64,000 nt of DNA from Methanomicrobiales archaeon (GTDB lineage Archaea > Halobacteriota > Methanomicrobia > Methanomicrobiales > Methanospirillaceae): contig JANXYM010000030.1 of NCBI GenBank assembly GCA_025350045.1, positions 1 to 64,000 on the forward strand. The letters are read 5' to 3'. Position numbers and translations under genes: made by a program. The notes beneath the pieces were generated by a model. It was given only the letters and a program-made list of their open reading frames with translations. It did not search any database and was not told the origin of the DNA. How positions within the stretch are numbered: the first letter of the stretch is position 1; every line of letters begins with the position of its first letter. Of this stretch, positions 18,849-27,658 are shown in pieces.

Positions 18849-19052
18849 ATGACTATGCAGGAAGTGGAAATTACGATCGACAACGAAGGCCGGGTACGGG
18901 TTCATGTCAACGGGGTTAAGGGAGAGGAATGCCTCGCACTGACAAAAAATCTTGAGAACGCAGTAGGAGAAGTACAGGAACGGTCCTTATCTGCAGAATA
19001 CTACGAGCAGCCGGTTGAGGTTTCCCAATACCAGAAAGCCGGTCTGCGGTAA
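18849..19052 (+). CDS. DUF2997 family small protein
   Basis: A 67-residue protein. It reads EVEITIDNEGRVRVHVNGVKGEEC near the start, then a helix LALTKNLENAVG, then ERSLSAEYYEQP. This matches the DUF2997 pattern, a small beta-beta-alpha protein of unknown function that often neighbours DUF1257 genes. A strong AAGGAGG lies 11 bases upstream of the ATG, unlike the overlapping starts elsewhere in the operon, suggesting high expression. A second in-frame ATG at 18855 is also possible. The single Cys in KGEEC is typical of the family. It closes the six-gene operon. Confidence 0.85.
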   Translation: MTMQEVEITIDNEGRVRVHVNGVKGEECLALTKNLENAVGEVQERSLSAEYYEQPVEVSQYQKAGLR

Positions 19053-19111
19053 GGACTCCGGTTAAATTCTCTTTTTTAAAAAAAAACGGGATCGACATCC
19101 ATTCCCGCGCA

Positions 19112-20158
19112 TTAGCAGAAATTCTCGGTTATGTATATTTTGTTATCCGAAGAGAATGAAACACCTATTCCTTCCAACTGGTACCGCGTAGTGAGGATAT
19201 TCTGGCGGTGGCCGGGGCTGTTCATCCACCCGGTGACAGCCCGCTCGGCAATATCATCAACCGAACTCCAGTTATATGAGGTGATGATTCCCCCGGCATT
19301 GGAATAGTACGAGTCATAGCGGTTTCCCTGGTAGAGGTTTTCCGAGATGCCATTATACGAACCTCCTTTGACTACCCGGATACAGGGATAACCCGCAGCA
19401 AGACCACGGTCCCTCGCCAGCAGACCGTCAGGGTTTATATGCTCAAAGAAGTTCCGGGTCACCATATCCCAGCTGTGCCCCCGCGCAATATCGGCGAGGA
19501 ACGGATCGTAGGAGAGGGAAGAAAGTCCGTTCTGCCCCCGCTGGACATTGATGAGTTCGTGGACGCGCCCCTCCAGAGCAGCAGGATCGATATAGGGCGC
19601 TCCCGGGGTGCTGCTGGTTAAGGAACTGGAAGGGGGCTGCGGGGGGACCTGCGTTACTGCAAGAGTGATGACCGAAGTTGGTTCTGCGGTAGGTTCCGCA
19701 GTTGACACGGCTGTAGTCGGGGTTGGGGGGGGCATTCGTGTAGTTGTCGGCACCGGGGTTGAAGGAGTCGTTGACGGAAGGGAAGTTGGGGCAGGAGTCG
19801 TTGCGGAAGGTACGTTTTCCGTAGCCACGGCAGTGACTGCGGTACCGATCGTGGAGATAGGGGTCACACCCGGTAGTGGCGTGCCGGTCTGGGATTGCGG
19901 GAGAGAAGTACGGTCTCCTGCACCAGTCACCTGCGCGAAGTACGGGAGCAGGAGAATGGCTGCAACACCAAGGATAAGAATACCGGCGAGGACAAAACCC
20001 CAGACCGGAATACCGGTGCCGGTGGCAGGACCGGAGGTCGGATTCCCCGGCGCTACTGCAGGGGCCGTATCCGGAATTGGTGCACCACAACCGGTGCAGA
20101 ACTTCTGGACTGAGAATTCCAGCGCTGCACCGCACTTGGAACAGAATCTCCGGGCCAT
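19112..20158 (-). CDS. Membrane-anchored CAP/SCP-domain protein with N-terminal zinc ribbon
   Basis: A 348-residue protein. Residues 5-26 form a zinc ribbon (CSKCG...CTGCG) facing the cytoplasm, followed by one transmembrane helix (about 50-75). A Thr/Pro-rich stalk comes next, then an external CAP (SCP/PR-1) domain from about 200. CAP signatures are HELINVQRGQNGL, GHSWDMVTRNFFEH and WMNSPGHRQNIL. Archaeal and bacterial CAP proteins of this layout are surface proteins of uncertain activity. It is convergent with the DUF2997 operon, 59 bases from the DUF2997 stop, and shares no obvious function with it. Confidence 0.9.
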   Translation of the reverse strand: MARRFCSKCGAALEFSVQKFCTGCGAPIPDTAPAVAPGNPTSGPATGTGIPVWGFVLAGILILGVAAILLLPYFAQVTGAGDRTSLPQSQTGTPLPGVTPISTIGTAVTAVATENVPSATTPAPTSLPSTTPSTPVPTTTRMPPPTPTTAVSTAEPTAEPTSVITLAVTQVPPQPPSSSLTSSTPGAPYIDPAALEGRVHELINVQRGQNGLSSLSYDPFLADIARGHSWDMVTRNFFEHINPDGLLARDRGLAAGYPCIRVVKGGSYNGISENLYQGNRYDSYYSNAGGIITSYNWSSVDDIAERAVTGWMNSPGHRQNILTTRYQLEGIGVSFSSDNKIYITENFC

Positions 20159-20203
20159 GATTGTATGAACATGGTTACCCGAGGGGAAAAAAGGTATCGG
20201 GAT

Positions 20204-21043
20204 TTACCCGGCCAGTTCCCGCACTTTGGCAATATTCCCGCGATCATCCCGCCGGTCATCAACCGGGGTCTCGCAGACCTGTGGCAGATCCTTAAATGCC
20301 GGATGATGCAGGATGCGCCGGAAGCCCTCCTCACCAATGAAACCCATGCCGATATGCTCGTGCCGGTCAAGCCCGCTTCCCTTATCGCCTTTCGTATCGT
20401 TCAGGTGCACGACTTTAAGATTCCTGATCCCCACCTGTTCATCGAACTGTGCAAGCGTATCTGCGATACCCTCATCAGACCTCAGTTCGTAGCCAGCAGC
20501 GAACGCATGGCAGGTATCGAAGCAGATGCCAATCCGCTCCGGTACATCAAGTCCGTCCATGATCCCCCGGATGTGCTCAAAACTGCTTCCAACGCTGTTC
20601 TTTTCACCCGCAGTGTTTTCAAGGAGCAGCATAACAGAATTATCTGATCCGTCAATGGCAGTGTTAATCGCCTCAATTACCCGCGCCCGCCCTCCGGCAA
20701 TGCCATCGCCGAGATGGTGGCCGAGATGCGTGACCAGATAGGGAATTCCCAGTTTTCCGCAACGGTCAAGTTCTTCTGCAAGGGCTGGAACGGATTTTTC
20801 ATAAATCTCCGGTTTGGGCGAGGCCAGGTTCGGCAGGTAGGGCATGTGATCAACGGGAATGATGCCGGTTGCCCTGATCTTTGCCCGGTAGACAGCACAA
20901 TCCTCATCGGACAGCAGTTTGTATCCCCAGCCCCGCGGATTCCGGGAGAACTGCTGGAAGACATCGCAGCCTGCATCCTTTGCCCTATCCACCGCGAGAT
21001 CGAGAGAGCCTGCGATTGAAACATGAACACCGACTGTTACCAT
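20204..21043 (-). CDS. nfo: Endonuclease IV (AP endonuclease)
   Basis: A 279-residue TIM-barrel zinc enzyme that nicks DNA 5' of abasic sites. Metal ligands are visible in GVHVSIAG, THLGHHLGDG, LLLENTAG, CFDTCHAFAAGY, VVHLNDTKGDKGSGLDRHEHIG and CETPV, so the trinuclear site is complete. The frame is open upstream to 21223. The family start MVTVGVHVSIAG corresponds to the ATG at 21043. An ATG about 21 bases further upstream is possible. With the OGG1-like glycosylase at 2878 it supplies base excision repair. Confidence 0.94.
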   Translation of the reverse strand: MVTVGVHVSIAGSLDLAVDRAKDAGCDVFQQFSRNPRGWGYKLLSDEDCAVYRAKIRATGIIPVDHMPYLPNLASPKPEIYEKSVPALAEELDRCGKLGIPYLVTHLGHHLGDGIAGGRARVIEAINTAIDGSDNSVMLLLENTAGEKNSVGSSFEHIRGIMDGLDVPERIGICFDTCHAFAAGYELRSDEGIADTLAQFDEQVGIRNLKVVHLNDTKGDKGSGLDRHEHIGMGFIGEEGFRRILHHPAFKDLPQVCETPVDDRRDDRGNIAKVRELAG

Positions 21044-21081
21044 GGCACACCGTTTTGTATGCATTCTGGTTCGAAGGGGAT

Positions 21082-21576
21082 CTATGATAAGGTTGTGATC
21101 GAACCGATGGACAGAGAGAACATGAAAGAAAAAATCACTACGGGAGATCCAGATCTTCTTTTTTGATGAGTTACCGCCGCACGCTGCATGAGGATACCGG
21201 AGCGGGAACCAAACTGGCTGCATTGTGCATCTGCCCGAATCTCCCCACTGCTGCCTTTCAACTGAGGAAGATTATACCGGTAGGTGAACGATGACCGGTC
21301 CGGCTGGCTGGTGTAGGTCTTGTCAATGAGCACGGTATCACCCTGCTTTACCGTTACCTGTTTTACATAATGCGTTGTAGGATCGTCTACCTGGTGGGTG
21401 ATAGTGACAATGAGATCTCCGGTGTCCGGATCATACGTCACTGCTGCATCTGACGGAGGATGCGCAAGAGCACCGCCGCTCAGCACAACAAGGCTGACCA
21501 GTGCCAGAACGAGTGCCCGTACCAGAAATGACAGGTGCTGTAACTGCACTCGGGAAGGAAGTGAATTATTCTGCAT
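21082..21576 (-). CDS. Exported beta-sandwich protein of unknown function
   Basis: A 164-residue protein with an N-terminal signal peptide (hydrophobic stretch VRALVLALVSLVVLSGG, cleavage probably at ALAHP). A compact domain follows: TYDPDTGDLIVTITHQVDDP, HYVKQVTVKQGD and FTYRYNLP read as beta strands of an Ig-like fold. A single Cys lies in DAQCSQFGSRSG. The last 35 residues look unlike the rest and may not belong to the original domain, so a late frameshift is possible. The product would be outside the membrane. The family is not recognised. Confidence 0.7.
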   Translation of the reverse strand: MQNNSLPSRVQLQHLSFLVRALVLALVSLVVLSGGALAHPPSDAAVTYDPDTGDLIVTITHQVDDPTTHYVKQVTVKQGDTVLIDKTYTSQPDRSSFTYRYNLPQLKGSSGEIRADAQCSQFGSRSGILMQRAAVTHQKRRSGSPVVIFSFMFSLSIGSITTLS

Positions 21577-21693
21577 GGGTATATGCCTCCACAGTCACGG
21601 CAATATTTCGGGACCTTGCAGCCATTGATGATACTTTTGCAGGCTCACTCATAATATTTCTTATAGTGCCAGATACCTGAAGAGCAAAAAAAG

Positions 21694-22584
21694 TTATTCC
21701 TTTCTCATCACAAGAACGAGCCCGGCAAGGCCGACTGCTCCGATTACCGTGAGTGGCGGCATACCGGATTTCGTAGTAGGAACCGGTGTGGAAGCGGTCG
21801 AAGCAGTCGGGGGCAGTGTTTTGAGCGCCTCATCCGACCGGGTTGTGGTTGCCGTCCGGATATTGGTCTGGCTAGCGCTAATGGGGGGCACAACCTTGAC
21901 CACATACACGGAGATTGCCTGGGGCCCGGTCATGCCAGCCTTACCCGGGCAGGAGGAGGACAATGCCTGTCCCTTAACAAACGTGACTGCTACACTCGAA
22001 CCATCGTTCCGGCCATTGTACGCGAACGATTCACCGGGCTTGATTATCCTTGCCGAGACTTCCTTTCCCTCGCTCATCACCCTGACATTAGCGGACGTGG
22101 CTGTGCAGGTAGTTCCCGTGCAGGCCGAGCAGTCCGGAACGGTGGTAGCATCCAGAGCGTAATTGCCGATGAGGGGGGTCGGGATCGTTCCGATATCACC
22201 AACAATGTCGGTCACGGACTCCTCATTAGGTCGGGAGCCGAGCAGCTTTGCAAGGGTGATCCAGGTCTCCCCTGCGCCACCAAGACTGGTCGCGACAACG
22301 GTATCGCCGTTTTTAAAGACCGAAAATGCGGCCACATCCGGTACTGTTCCGGTAAGAGCCTCAACGCTCATCGGGGTGTATGTGCAGACGGGGGCACCGT
22401 TTGCAGGATAGTCACACCCGTACTGCTGGGGGTGTCCGATAGTGGCGGTGTTCGTCTGCGGGATGAGCGTGGCAATCGTGCCTTTGAGGGTCACTTCCTG
22501 GATAACGGCACCGACCGGTACACATATGCAGCACAGGAACAGGGCTGCAACAATAACAACAAGACAGGTCTGCTTCATGGACAT
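21694..22584 (-). CDS. Cell-surface protein with C-terminal membrane anchor
   Basis: A 296-residue protein starting MSMKQTCLVVIVAALFLC, a signal peptide ending near GAVIQE. The mature region contains a small Cys cluster (CSACTGTTC) and beta-rich stretches. A Thr/Ser/Pro stalk (TTTRSDE ... STPVPTTKSG) follows. The end is a hydrophobic helix, LTVIGAVGLAGLVLVMRKE, with a basic tail. This is the layout of archaeal surface proteins held by, or processed at, a C-terminal anchor. The upstream extension of the open frame overlaps the next gene's promoter region and is not used. Function unknown. Confidence 0.78.
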   Translation of the reverse strand: MSMKQTCLVVIVAALFLCCICVPVGAVIQEVTLKGTIATLIPQTNTATIGHPQQYGCDYPANGAPVCTYTPMSVEALTGTVPDVAAFSVFKNGDTVVATSLGGAGETWITLAKLLGSRPNEESVTDIVGDIGTIPTPLIGNYALDATTVPDCSACTGTTCTATSANVRVMSEGKEVSARIIKPGESFAYNGRNDGSSVAVTFVKGQALSSSCPGKAGMTGPQAISVYVVKVVPPISASQTNIRTATTTRSDEALKTLPPTASTASTPVPTTKSGMPPLTVIGAVGLAGLVLVMRKE

Positions 22585-22684
22585 TGATTCTCCACTTTTT
22601 GTATATCGACCAACGATGCAGGGACATAAAAAAAGGATCCTGTGTACCTGAACTCTTTTTCTGTTGAACGTCCAACATACACGT

Positions 22685-23428
22685 ATGCAGGTCACCTTCC
22701 TCGGTACCAACGGCTGGTTTGATACCGCAGCCGGCAATACATGCTCGGCGCTTGTCCAGTCAGAAGAGTATGATATTATCTTTGACGCGGGGAATGGTAT
22801 TGCAAAAGCAGACCGGTACATCACCCAGAAAAAACCCGTGTTTCTGTTCATCAGTCACCTTCATATCGACCACATCGCAGGGCTGCACACACTTGTCAAG
22901 TTCAGGTTAAAAAGAGGTCTGCACATCTGTACCCAGGAAGGGAGTGTCGCGGACCTCAATGCGTTTGTCCGGGAACCCTTCACGGTGCCGTTCTCCGGCC
23001 TTCCCTATGAAGCTGATATCATCGAACTGGCAGAAGGAAGACATACGTTGCCCTTCTCCATAGAGTGCCGCCCGCTCGTTCATCCGGCCCCCTGTTTCGG
23101 GTACCGGCTGGAGATCGATGGCAAGGTGATCGCCTACTGCACCGATACGGGTGTCTGCGACAATGCGGTCAAACTCGGACGGGACGCAGACCTCCTCATC
23201 ACCGAATGCGGGCTCAAACCCGGCATGAAAAGCCCGGACTGGCCGCACCTCAACCCGGAGGATGCAATCCATATTGCCCGGAAGGCGCACGCAAAGCGAC
23301 TGGCTCTCATGCATTTCGGGGCGGAGGTGTACAAGACGGCTGACGAGCGGCTCTCCCTCAAGCAGCGGTACGAGAAAGAATGGCCGGACCTGATTGTTGC
23401 TACTGATGACCTGACAATTCAGGTGTAA
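22685..23428 (+). CDS. RNase Z-like metallo-beta-lactamase fold hydrolase
   Basis: A 247-residue protein of the MBL superfamily. It opens MQVTFLGTNGWFD, as in ribonuclease Z relatives. The metal motif is SHLHIDHIAG, with later ligands in PLVHPAPCFGYR, AYCTDTG and ALMHFGAE, so both metals can bind. It lacks the long exosite arm of true tRNase Z, so a general phosphodiesterase role is equally possible. The ATG at 22685 is chosen. A TTG at 22664 is also in frame. It is divergent from the surface-protein gene. Confidence 0.88.
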   Translation: MQVTFLGTNGWFDTAAGNTCSALVQSEEYDIIFDAGNGIAKADRYITQKKPVFLFISHLHIDHIAGLHTLVKFRLKRGLHICTQEGSVADLNAFVREPFTVPFSGLPYEADIIELAEGRHTLPFSIECRPLVHPAPCFGYRLEIDGKVIAYCTDTGVCDNAVKLGRDADLLITECGLKPGMKSPDWPHLNPEDAIHIARKAHAKRLALMHFGAEVYKTADERLSLKQRYEKEWPDLIVATDDLTIQV

Positions 23429-23443
23429 CAAAAAGAGATGAAA

Positions 23444-24016
23444 TTATTCCAGTTTTTTCATCAGCCATGCCATGTTGATGCCCAGCGTCCGCATGGTCGT
23501 TATTCCCTCGTCGTCACCGTTCACATCACCGGGTGCAAGACCGATGCCGATGTTCCAGTAGGACGAGCCCGGAACCACCATCTGGTTGATGAAGAAGAAG
23601 TGGTTGAGCGTGTCAAACGCATGAATCGCCCCTTCCCTGCGCACGGCAATCACTCCCGCACCCACCTTCCGCCGGAACATATCCTGGTTGGCTTTGGCCA
23701 CGAACCCCGCCCGGTCAATCAGGGCTTTCATCTCTGAGGATACATCAGAGAAATACGTAGGAGATGCGAGGATGATCCCGTCTGCCTCCAGCATCTTCTC
23801 AATGCAGTCATTGAGCACATCCCCTTTCACCGCGCACCGCTGGTCCTGGTTCTCAAAACACTTCATGCAGGCCGTGCAGCCCCGAATCTTCTTTCCTGCA
23901 AGCTGAACCAGTTCCGTTTCAATACCCGCGCTTTTCAGTTCATCAAAGACGGTATCAACAAGGATTGCCGTGTTCCCGTCTTTTCGCGCACTGCCGCTGA
24001 ATGCAACTACTTTCAT
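23444..24016 (-). CDS. Flavodoxin-family iron-sulfur flavoprotein (NADPH-dependent FMN reductase-like)
   Basis: A 190-residue protein with the FMN phosphate loop [12 protein letters not shown] near the N-terminus. The motif [15 protein letters not shown] is typical of methanogen iron-sulfur flavoproteins and their relatives. The flavin side segment is [19 protein letters not shown]. It probably carries electrons from ferredoxin or NADPH to small acceptors such as quinones or reactive oxygen species (family knowledge). The ATG at 24016 fits the family start MKVVAFSGS. It is convergent with the MBL gene, 15 bases apart. Confidence 0.9.
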   Translation of the reverse strand: MKVVAFSGSARKDGNTAILVDTVFDELKSAGIETELVQLAGKKIRGCTACMKCFENQDQRCAVKGDVLNDCIEKMLEADGIILASPTYFSDVSSEMKALIDRAGFVAKANQDMFRRKVGAGVIAVRREGAIHAFDTLNHFFFINQMVVPGSSYWNIGIGLAPGDVNGDDEGITTMRTLGINMAWLMKKLE

Positions 24017-24139
24017 CGATTTCACCTTATTATGATCCCATTTTTCGTCCGGACAGATAAAATTTCGCGGCGGACTGGATAAAAAGGAGGGTTTTGAGTA
24101 CGCCATCTTATGAGCTCACACGCCAAATAGAGCAGCGAT

Positions 24140-25741
24140 ATGAATACTCGTATACAGTTCTCCGATTTCCACCTCTCAAAGGAACTCGGAAAAGCCATTG
24201 AAGATATGGGCTTCGAAGAGCCCTCGCCTATCCAGGCACTCGCCATTCCTCTCATACAGGCCGGGCGTGACGTAACCGCCCAGGCACAGACCGGTACCGG
24301 CAAAACCGCCGCATTCGGCATTCCTGTCATCGGAAAGATTGATCCTGCAAAACGCGTGGTCCAAGCCATCGTGCTCTGCCCCACCCGTGAACTTTGCATC
24401 CAGATAGCAGAAGAGTTCTCACATCTCCTCGCGCATCTCCCTAAAGTCTTCGTTCTTCCGGTCTATGGCGGTCAGCCCATCGACCGGCAGCTGCGGGCAC
24501 TCCATTCAGGGGTCCACATTGTCATCGGCACTCCCGGGCGCGTGATGGACCACCTTGACCGCAGGACGCTCAGCCTCCATGATGTCCATACCGTAGTACT
24601 CGATGAAGCCGACCAGATGCTCGACATGGGATTCAGGGATGACATCGAACTTATCCTCAAGAAAGTCCCGCAGGATCGCCAGACCCTGCTCTTCTCGGCA
24701 ACGCTTCCCCAGCCGATCATTGATATCTCAAAGCGGTTCATGAACAAACCCGAGTTTGTCAAGGTCCAGTACGCTGAACTGACCGTCCCGAAGATCGAGC
24801 AAAGTTATATCGAAGTCAAGGAACGCGAAAAGATCGATATCCTCTGCAGGTTAATCGATATCGCCGACCCCCACCTGACAATCATCTTCTGCAACACCAA
24901 GCGCAGGGCAGAAGAACTCGCCGGCAAGATCAAGGCCCGGGGTTACCGTGCTGAGGAATTGCACGGTGATATGAAACAGTCCCAGCGTGACCGCGTAATG
25001 GGAGGGTTCAGGAAAGGGTCCATCGAGATCCTGATTGCAACCGATGTAGCCGCGCGCGGTATCGATGTCGATGATGTAGACATGGTGATCAACTTCGACA
25101 TCCCGCAGGATGTGGAGTACTATGTCCACCGTATCGGCAGGACCGGGCGCGCAGGTAAGAGCGGCAAGGCCATCACCTTTGTCTCACCCAAGGACTTCAA
25201 CAAGCTCCGCGAGATCCAGCACTATGCAAAGGTCCAGATTCCCCGCATGCCCGTTCCCTCACAGAGCGATGTGGCAGAGACCCGGACAAAGGCAGTGCTC
25301 GAAGCAGTGCGCGAGACCATCCAGGCAGGAGGTCTTGAGACCTTCATTCGCGTCATCGAAAAGGAGACAGAAGGAGATCTCAACACGGTCGACATCGCCG
25401 CAGCACTCTTAAAGATGCAGATGGAAGAGCGCCTCGAGGCCCCGGCCGAGAAGCGCGAAGAGGTAGACTTTGCCGACACCGGTGCCGAAGCCGGCATGGT
25501 CAGGTTCTTCCTGGCAGTCGGCAGGCAGCACAAGGTCGCCCCAAAAGACATCGTCGGCGCGATTGCCGGTGAAACCGGTATTCCCGGAAAAGCGATCGGC
25601 GCGATACGAATCCTCGACTCCTACTCCTTTGTCGAGATACCCAAGGAAAACGCCAACGAAGTCTATACCATCATGAAAGAGCGGACCATCCGCAACCAGC
25701 CCACCGGGATTGAACCGGCTGCGGGCAAGCGGGCATATTAA
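24140..25741 (+). CDS. DEAD-box RNA helicase with DbpA-type C-terminal domain
   Basis: A 533-residue ATP-dependent RNA helicase. Motifs in order are Q-motif region FEEPSPIQALAIP, AQTGTGKT, PTRELCIQ, TPGRVMDH, VLDEADQMLD, FSATLP, IIFCNTKRRAE, ATDVAARGIDVDDV and HRIGRTGRAG. The C-terminal 75 residues (MVRFFLAVGRQHKVAPKDI to FVEIPKENANEVY) form a DbpA/CsdA RNA-binding domain. This layout suggests ribosome assembly or cold-stress RNA remodelling. All helicase motifs are intact. It starts at the ATG at 24140, following a short promoter gap. Confidence 0.95.
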   Translation: MNTRIQFSDFHLSKELGKAIEDMGFEEPSPIQALAIPLIQAGRDVTAQAQTGTGKTAAFGIPVIGKIDPAKRVVQAIVLCPTRELCIQIAEEFSHLLAHLPKVFVLPVYGGQPIDRQLRALHSGVHIVIGTPGRVMDHLDRRTLSLHDVHTVVLDEADQMLDMGFRDDIELILKKVPQDRQTLLFSATLPQPIIDISKRFMNKPEFVKVQYAELTVPKIEQSYIEVKEREKIDILCRLIDIADPHLTIIFCNTKRRAEELAGKIKARGYRAEELHGDMKQSQRDRVMGGFRKGSIEILIATDVAARGIDVDDVDMVINFDIPQDVEYYVHRIGRTGRAGKSGKAITFVSPKDFNKLREIQHYAKVQIPRMPVPSQSDVAETRTKAVLEAVRETIQAGGLETFIRVIEKETEGDLNTVDIAAALLKMQMEERLEAPAEKREEVDFADTGAEAGMVRFFLAVGRQHKVAPKDIVGAIAGETGIPGKAIGAIRILDSYSFVEIPKENANEVYTIMKERTIRNQPTGIEPAAGKRAY

Positions 25742-25798
25742 CGCCCCCCTTTTTTCCGACCCATAACACTCAAATATTTCTCAAAGAGATGTGTGTGT

Positions 25799-26296
25799 AT
25801 GAACACCAGATGGGTTTTTTCCCTCTTCGTTGTCCTTGTCCTCCTGCTCGTAGCAGCAGGCTGCACACAGCCGGCAACACCGGTTGCAACACCGGTACCA
25901 ACCGCTGTTGAAACCATTGCAACCGCCACGCCAGCTCCCGTAACCACGACCCTTGCATCGTCAACACCCGGGCCTACACAGACCCTTCCGGGTCCCTGGG
26001 GTATCGATGTTCAGGTAGAGGGCAATGGATTCAGCCCCGACCCGCAGATCATCACCACCGTCCGGGGCGGCAGAGGGTACAGTGTTATCCCCCTGATCGA
26101 TGTCACCGTAACCCGGGCAGATGGGAAGGTGGAGACCGGAGTCATAAGAAAACCACTTAAAATCGGAGATTCGGTATCTCTCCCCGTCACCAATGCAATG
26201 GGAAATGTTAACCGGGTTGAGGTCTGGGCAACAAGTCCCCAGGGCGACAAAGTTAAGATCTTCGATGATTACGTGCCGTTCCGGACATACAACTAA
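25799..26296 (+). CDS. Putative lipoprotein
   Basis: A 165-residue exported protein: signal peptide with lipobox VAAGC, a Thr/Pro/Ala linker of about 45 residues, then a domain of about 95 residues. That domain reads like a beta-sandwich (GIDVQVEGNGFSPD, VIPLIDVTVTRADGK, VNRVEVWATSPQGD). The linker is typical of extracytoplasmic methanogen lipoproteins. The GTG at 25793 and ATG at 25799 are both possible starts, and the latter gives the usual signal peptide. Function unknown. Confidence 0.82.
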   Translation: MNTRWVFSLFVVLVLLLVAAGCTQPATPVATPVPTAVETIATATPAPVTTTLASSTPGPTQTLPGPWGIDVQVEGNGFSPDPQIITTVRGGRGYSVIPLIDVTVTRADGKVETGVIRKPLKIGDSVSLPVTNAMGNVNRVEVWATSPQGDKVKIFDDYVPFRTYN

Positions 26297-26345
26297 TTTT
26301 TTTTAGGGTGTGCCGGTTCTTGCCGGCAAAAAAATGCACTCCCGG

Positions 26346-26531
26346 TTAATCGTACCGGTGTTCGCTCATCTTTGCCACCGAAAGGGTGATGATCGGGATG
26401 AATATTCCCACGGCAATAATTGCGTACCCGATGGGCTCATCCCCATATGGCGGCATATATGCTACCCAGATGCCGTTTACTATCACAAACAGTCCGACAA
26501 AAAAGCAGATTACTTTTATAATGGTCTCCAT
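26346..26531 (-). CDS. Small two-helix membrane protein
   Basis: A 61-residue protein with two hydrophobic helices (KVICFFVGLFVIVNGIWVAYM and PIGYAIIAVGIFIPIITL) joined by a short acidic turn PPYGDE. It ends in a charged tail (KMSEHRYD). Similar mini-membrane proteins are common in Methanomicrobiales but have no known function. The start ATG at 26531 follows an AAGGAGTAGGG region, a usable ribosome site. The 246 bases between it and the next gene hold no supported gene. Confidence 0.7.
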   Translation of the reverse strand: METIIKVICFFVGLFVIVNGIWVAYMPPYGDEPIGYAIIAVGIFIPIITLSVAKMSEHRYD

Positions 26532-26777
26532 AATCCCTACTCCTTATGATAGGATGTGAAGTGCTAGTAAAAAAGGACTTCTCTGACACCAGGAGGATCT
26601 GTTCCATTTACCCGGGAATGCTGATTTTTCCTGAACCGGGTGTATCAGAAGCATTGTTCTGCATTGAGGAATCGATCGCAACCATCAGGCAAAAACGCTA
26701 AACCAGAAGCACAACCCCCCGAAAATCCCTCGAAAGAGCAATAAACACTGGCATCACATCTCCCATAAATCTGTGAG

Positions 26778-27491
26778 GTGATCCCCGTTTCCTTAACCCC
26801 TATTCCTTTTCGTATTGCGGCCCTGACGCAGGAACGCAACAGTCTCTTTGCATTCCCCCTTGAACGTCTCGCTGAAATAATCCGGGAGATCGGATTCCGC
26901 TGCACGTCGTGCGCAAAGTGCTGCACCCGGGAGTTCAACGGGCATGTATTCCTGCTCGACCGGGATGTGACGGCAGTAAAAGCCATTGATCCCGCTGCAC
27001 TGGAACCGGCCCCGTCACCTGAATTCTGCGACCAGAACGGGACGTTCTATGTCTCCGGTTATGCCCTGAAGACACGGGATGATGCTACCGGGTCCTGCTG
27101 GTTCCTGGATGAGGGCAGATGCCGGATCTATGATAACCGGTTTGCCATCTGCCGGGTCTACCCGTACATGCTCCACCGGGAACCTGATGAACATGGTACT
27201 GTTGACTGGCGGCAGTTCTCCGGGCTTGACCAGCACGGGGAATACGATATCCCTATCCCCGATGAGGAGAGCCACAATCTCGCAATCCAGACAAAGGAAT
27301 ATGAGAATGCATTTCTCACGCAGGAGATCCAGTTCCTGGAATTCATGCAGCACTATTTCAGCCGCCATAAACTTCGCCATGTGCAGAAAGTGTATGATGA
27401 TCGACTCCGGGGATATTTGAAAGGAGACGAGATCACTGTCAAAGTATTCTACGACGGGGGACTCGAAGAGCACAGAATCCGGAACGAATAA
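26778..27491 (+). CDS. YkgJ-family cysteine cluster protein (Fe-S or zinc binding)
   Basis: A 237-residue cytosolic protein. It carries the family signature CTSCAKCCTREF in the N-terminal third, then CWFLDEGRCRIYDNRFAICRVYP, giving eight or more cysteines that match the UPF0153/YkgJ cluster-binding pattern. The middle holds a conserved-looking GLDQHGEYDIPIPDEE. The C-terminal 60 residues are helical and basic. The metal is unproven in this family. The start is GTG 26778, with GAGGTGAT overlapping it. No ATG occurs in the N-terminal region. Confidence 0.83.
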   Translation: MIPVSLTPIPFRIAALTQERNSLFAFPLERLAEIIREIGFRCTSCAKCCTREFNGHVFLLDRDVTAVKAIDPAALEPAPSPEFCDQNGTFYVSGYALKTRDDATGSCWFLDEGRCRIYDNRFAICRVYPYMLHREPDEHGTVDWRQFSGLDQHGEYDIPIPDEESHNLAIQTKEYENAFLTQEIQFLEFMQHYFSRHKLRHVQKVYDDRLRGYLKGDEITVKVFYDGGLEEHRIRNE

Positions 27492-27658
27492 AACTCTTTT
27501 TTTCACGGGCTCCTGTTCATCCACAATTCCACCCCCTGTTTGCCAGGAACCCGGCAGGAATTCCCGTTTTCAAATGCTCAGGATTCGGGAAAGGTTTCCT
27601 GCCCCTGATGCAGTAAAAAGCAGGTCTCTTGGATTTTCGAAATGAGGGGAAGAGATCT

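Noticed and set aside
23065-23343. Frames inside the MBL hydrolase gene
   Set aside because: They are out-of-frame shadows. The MBL metal motifs are all in the accepted frame.
26616-26702. Short frame reading MLIFPEPGVSEALFC in the 26532-26777 gap
   Set aside because: Only about 28 codons with no ribosome site or conservation evidence.
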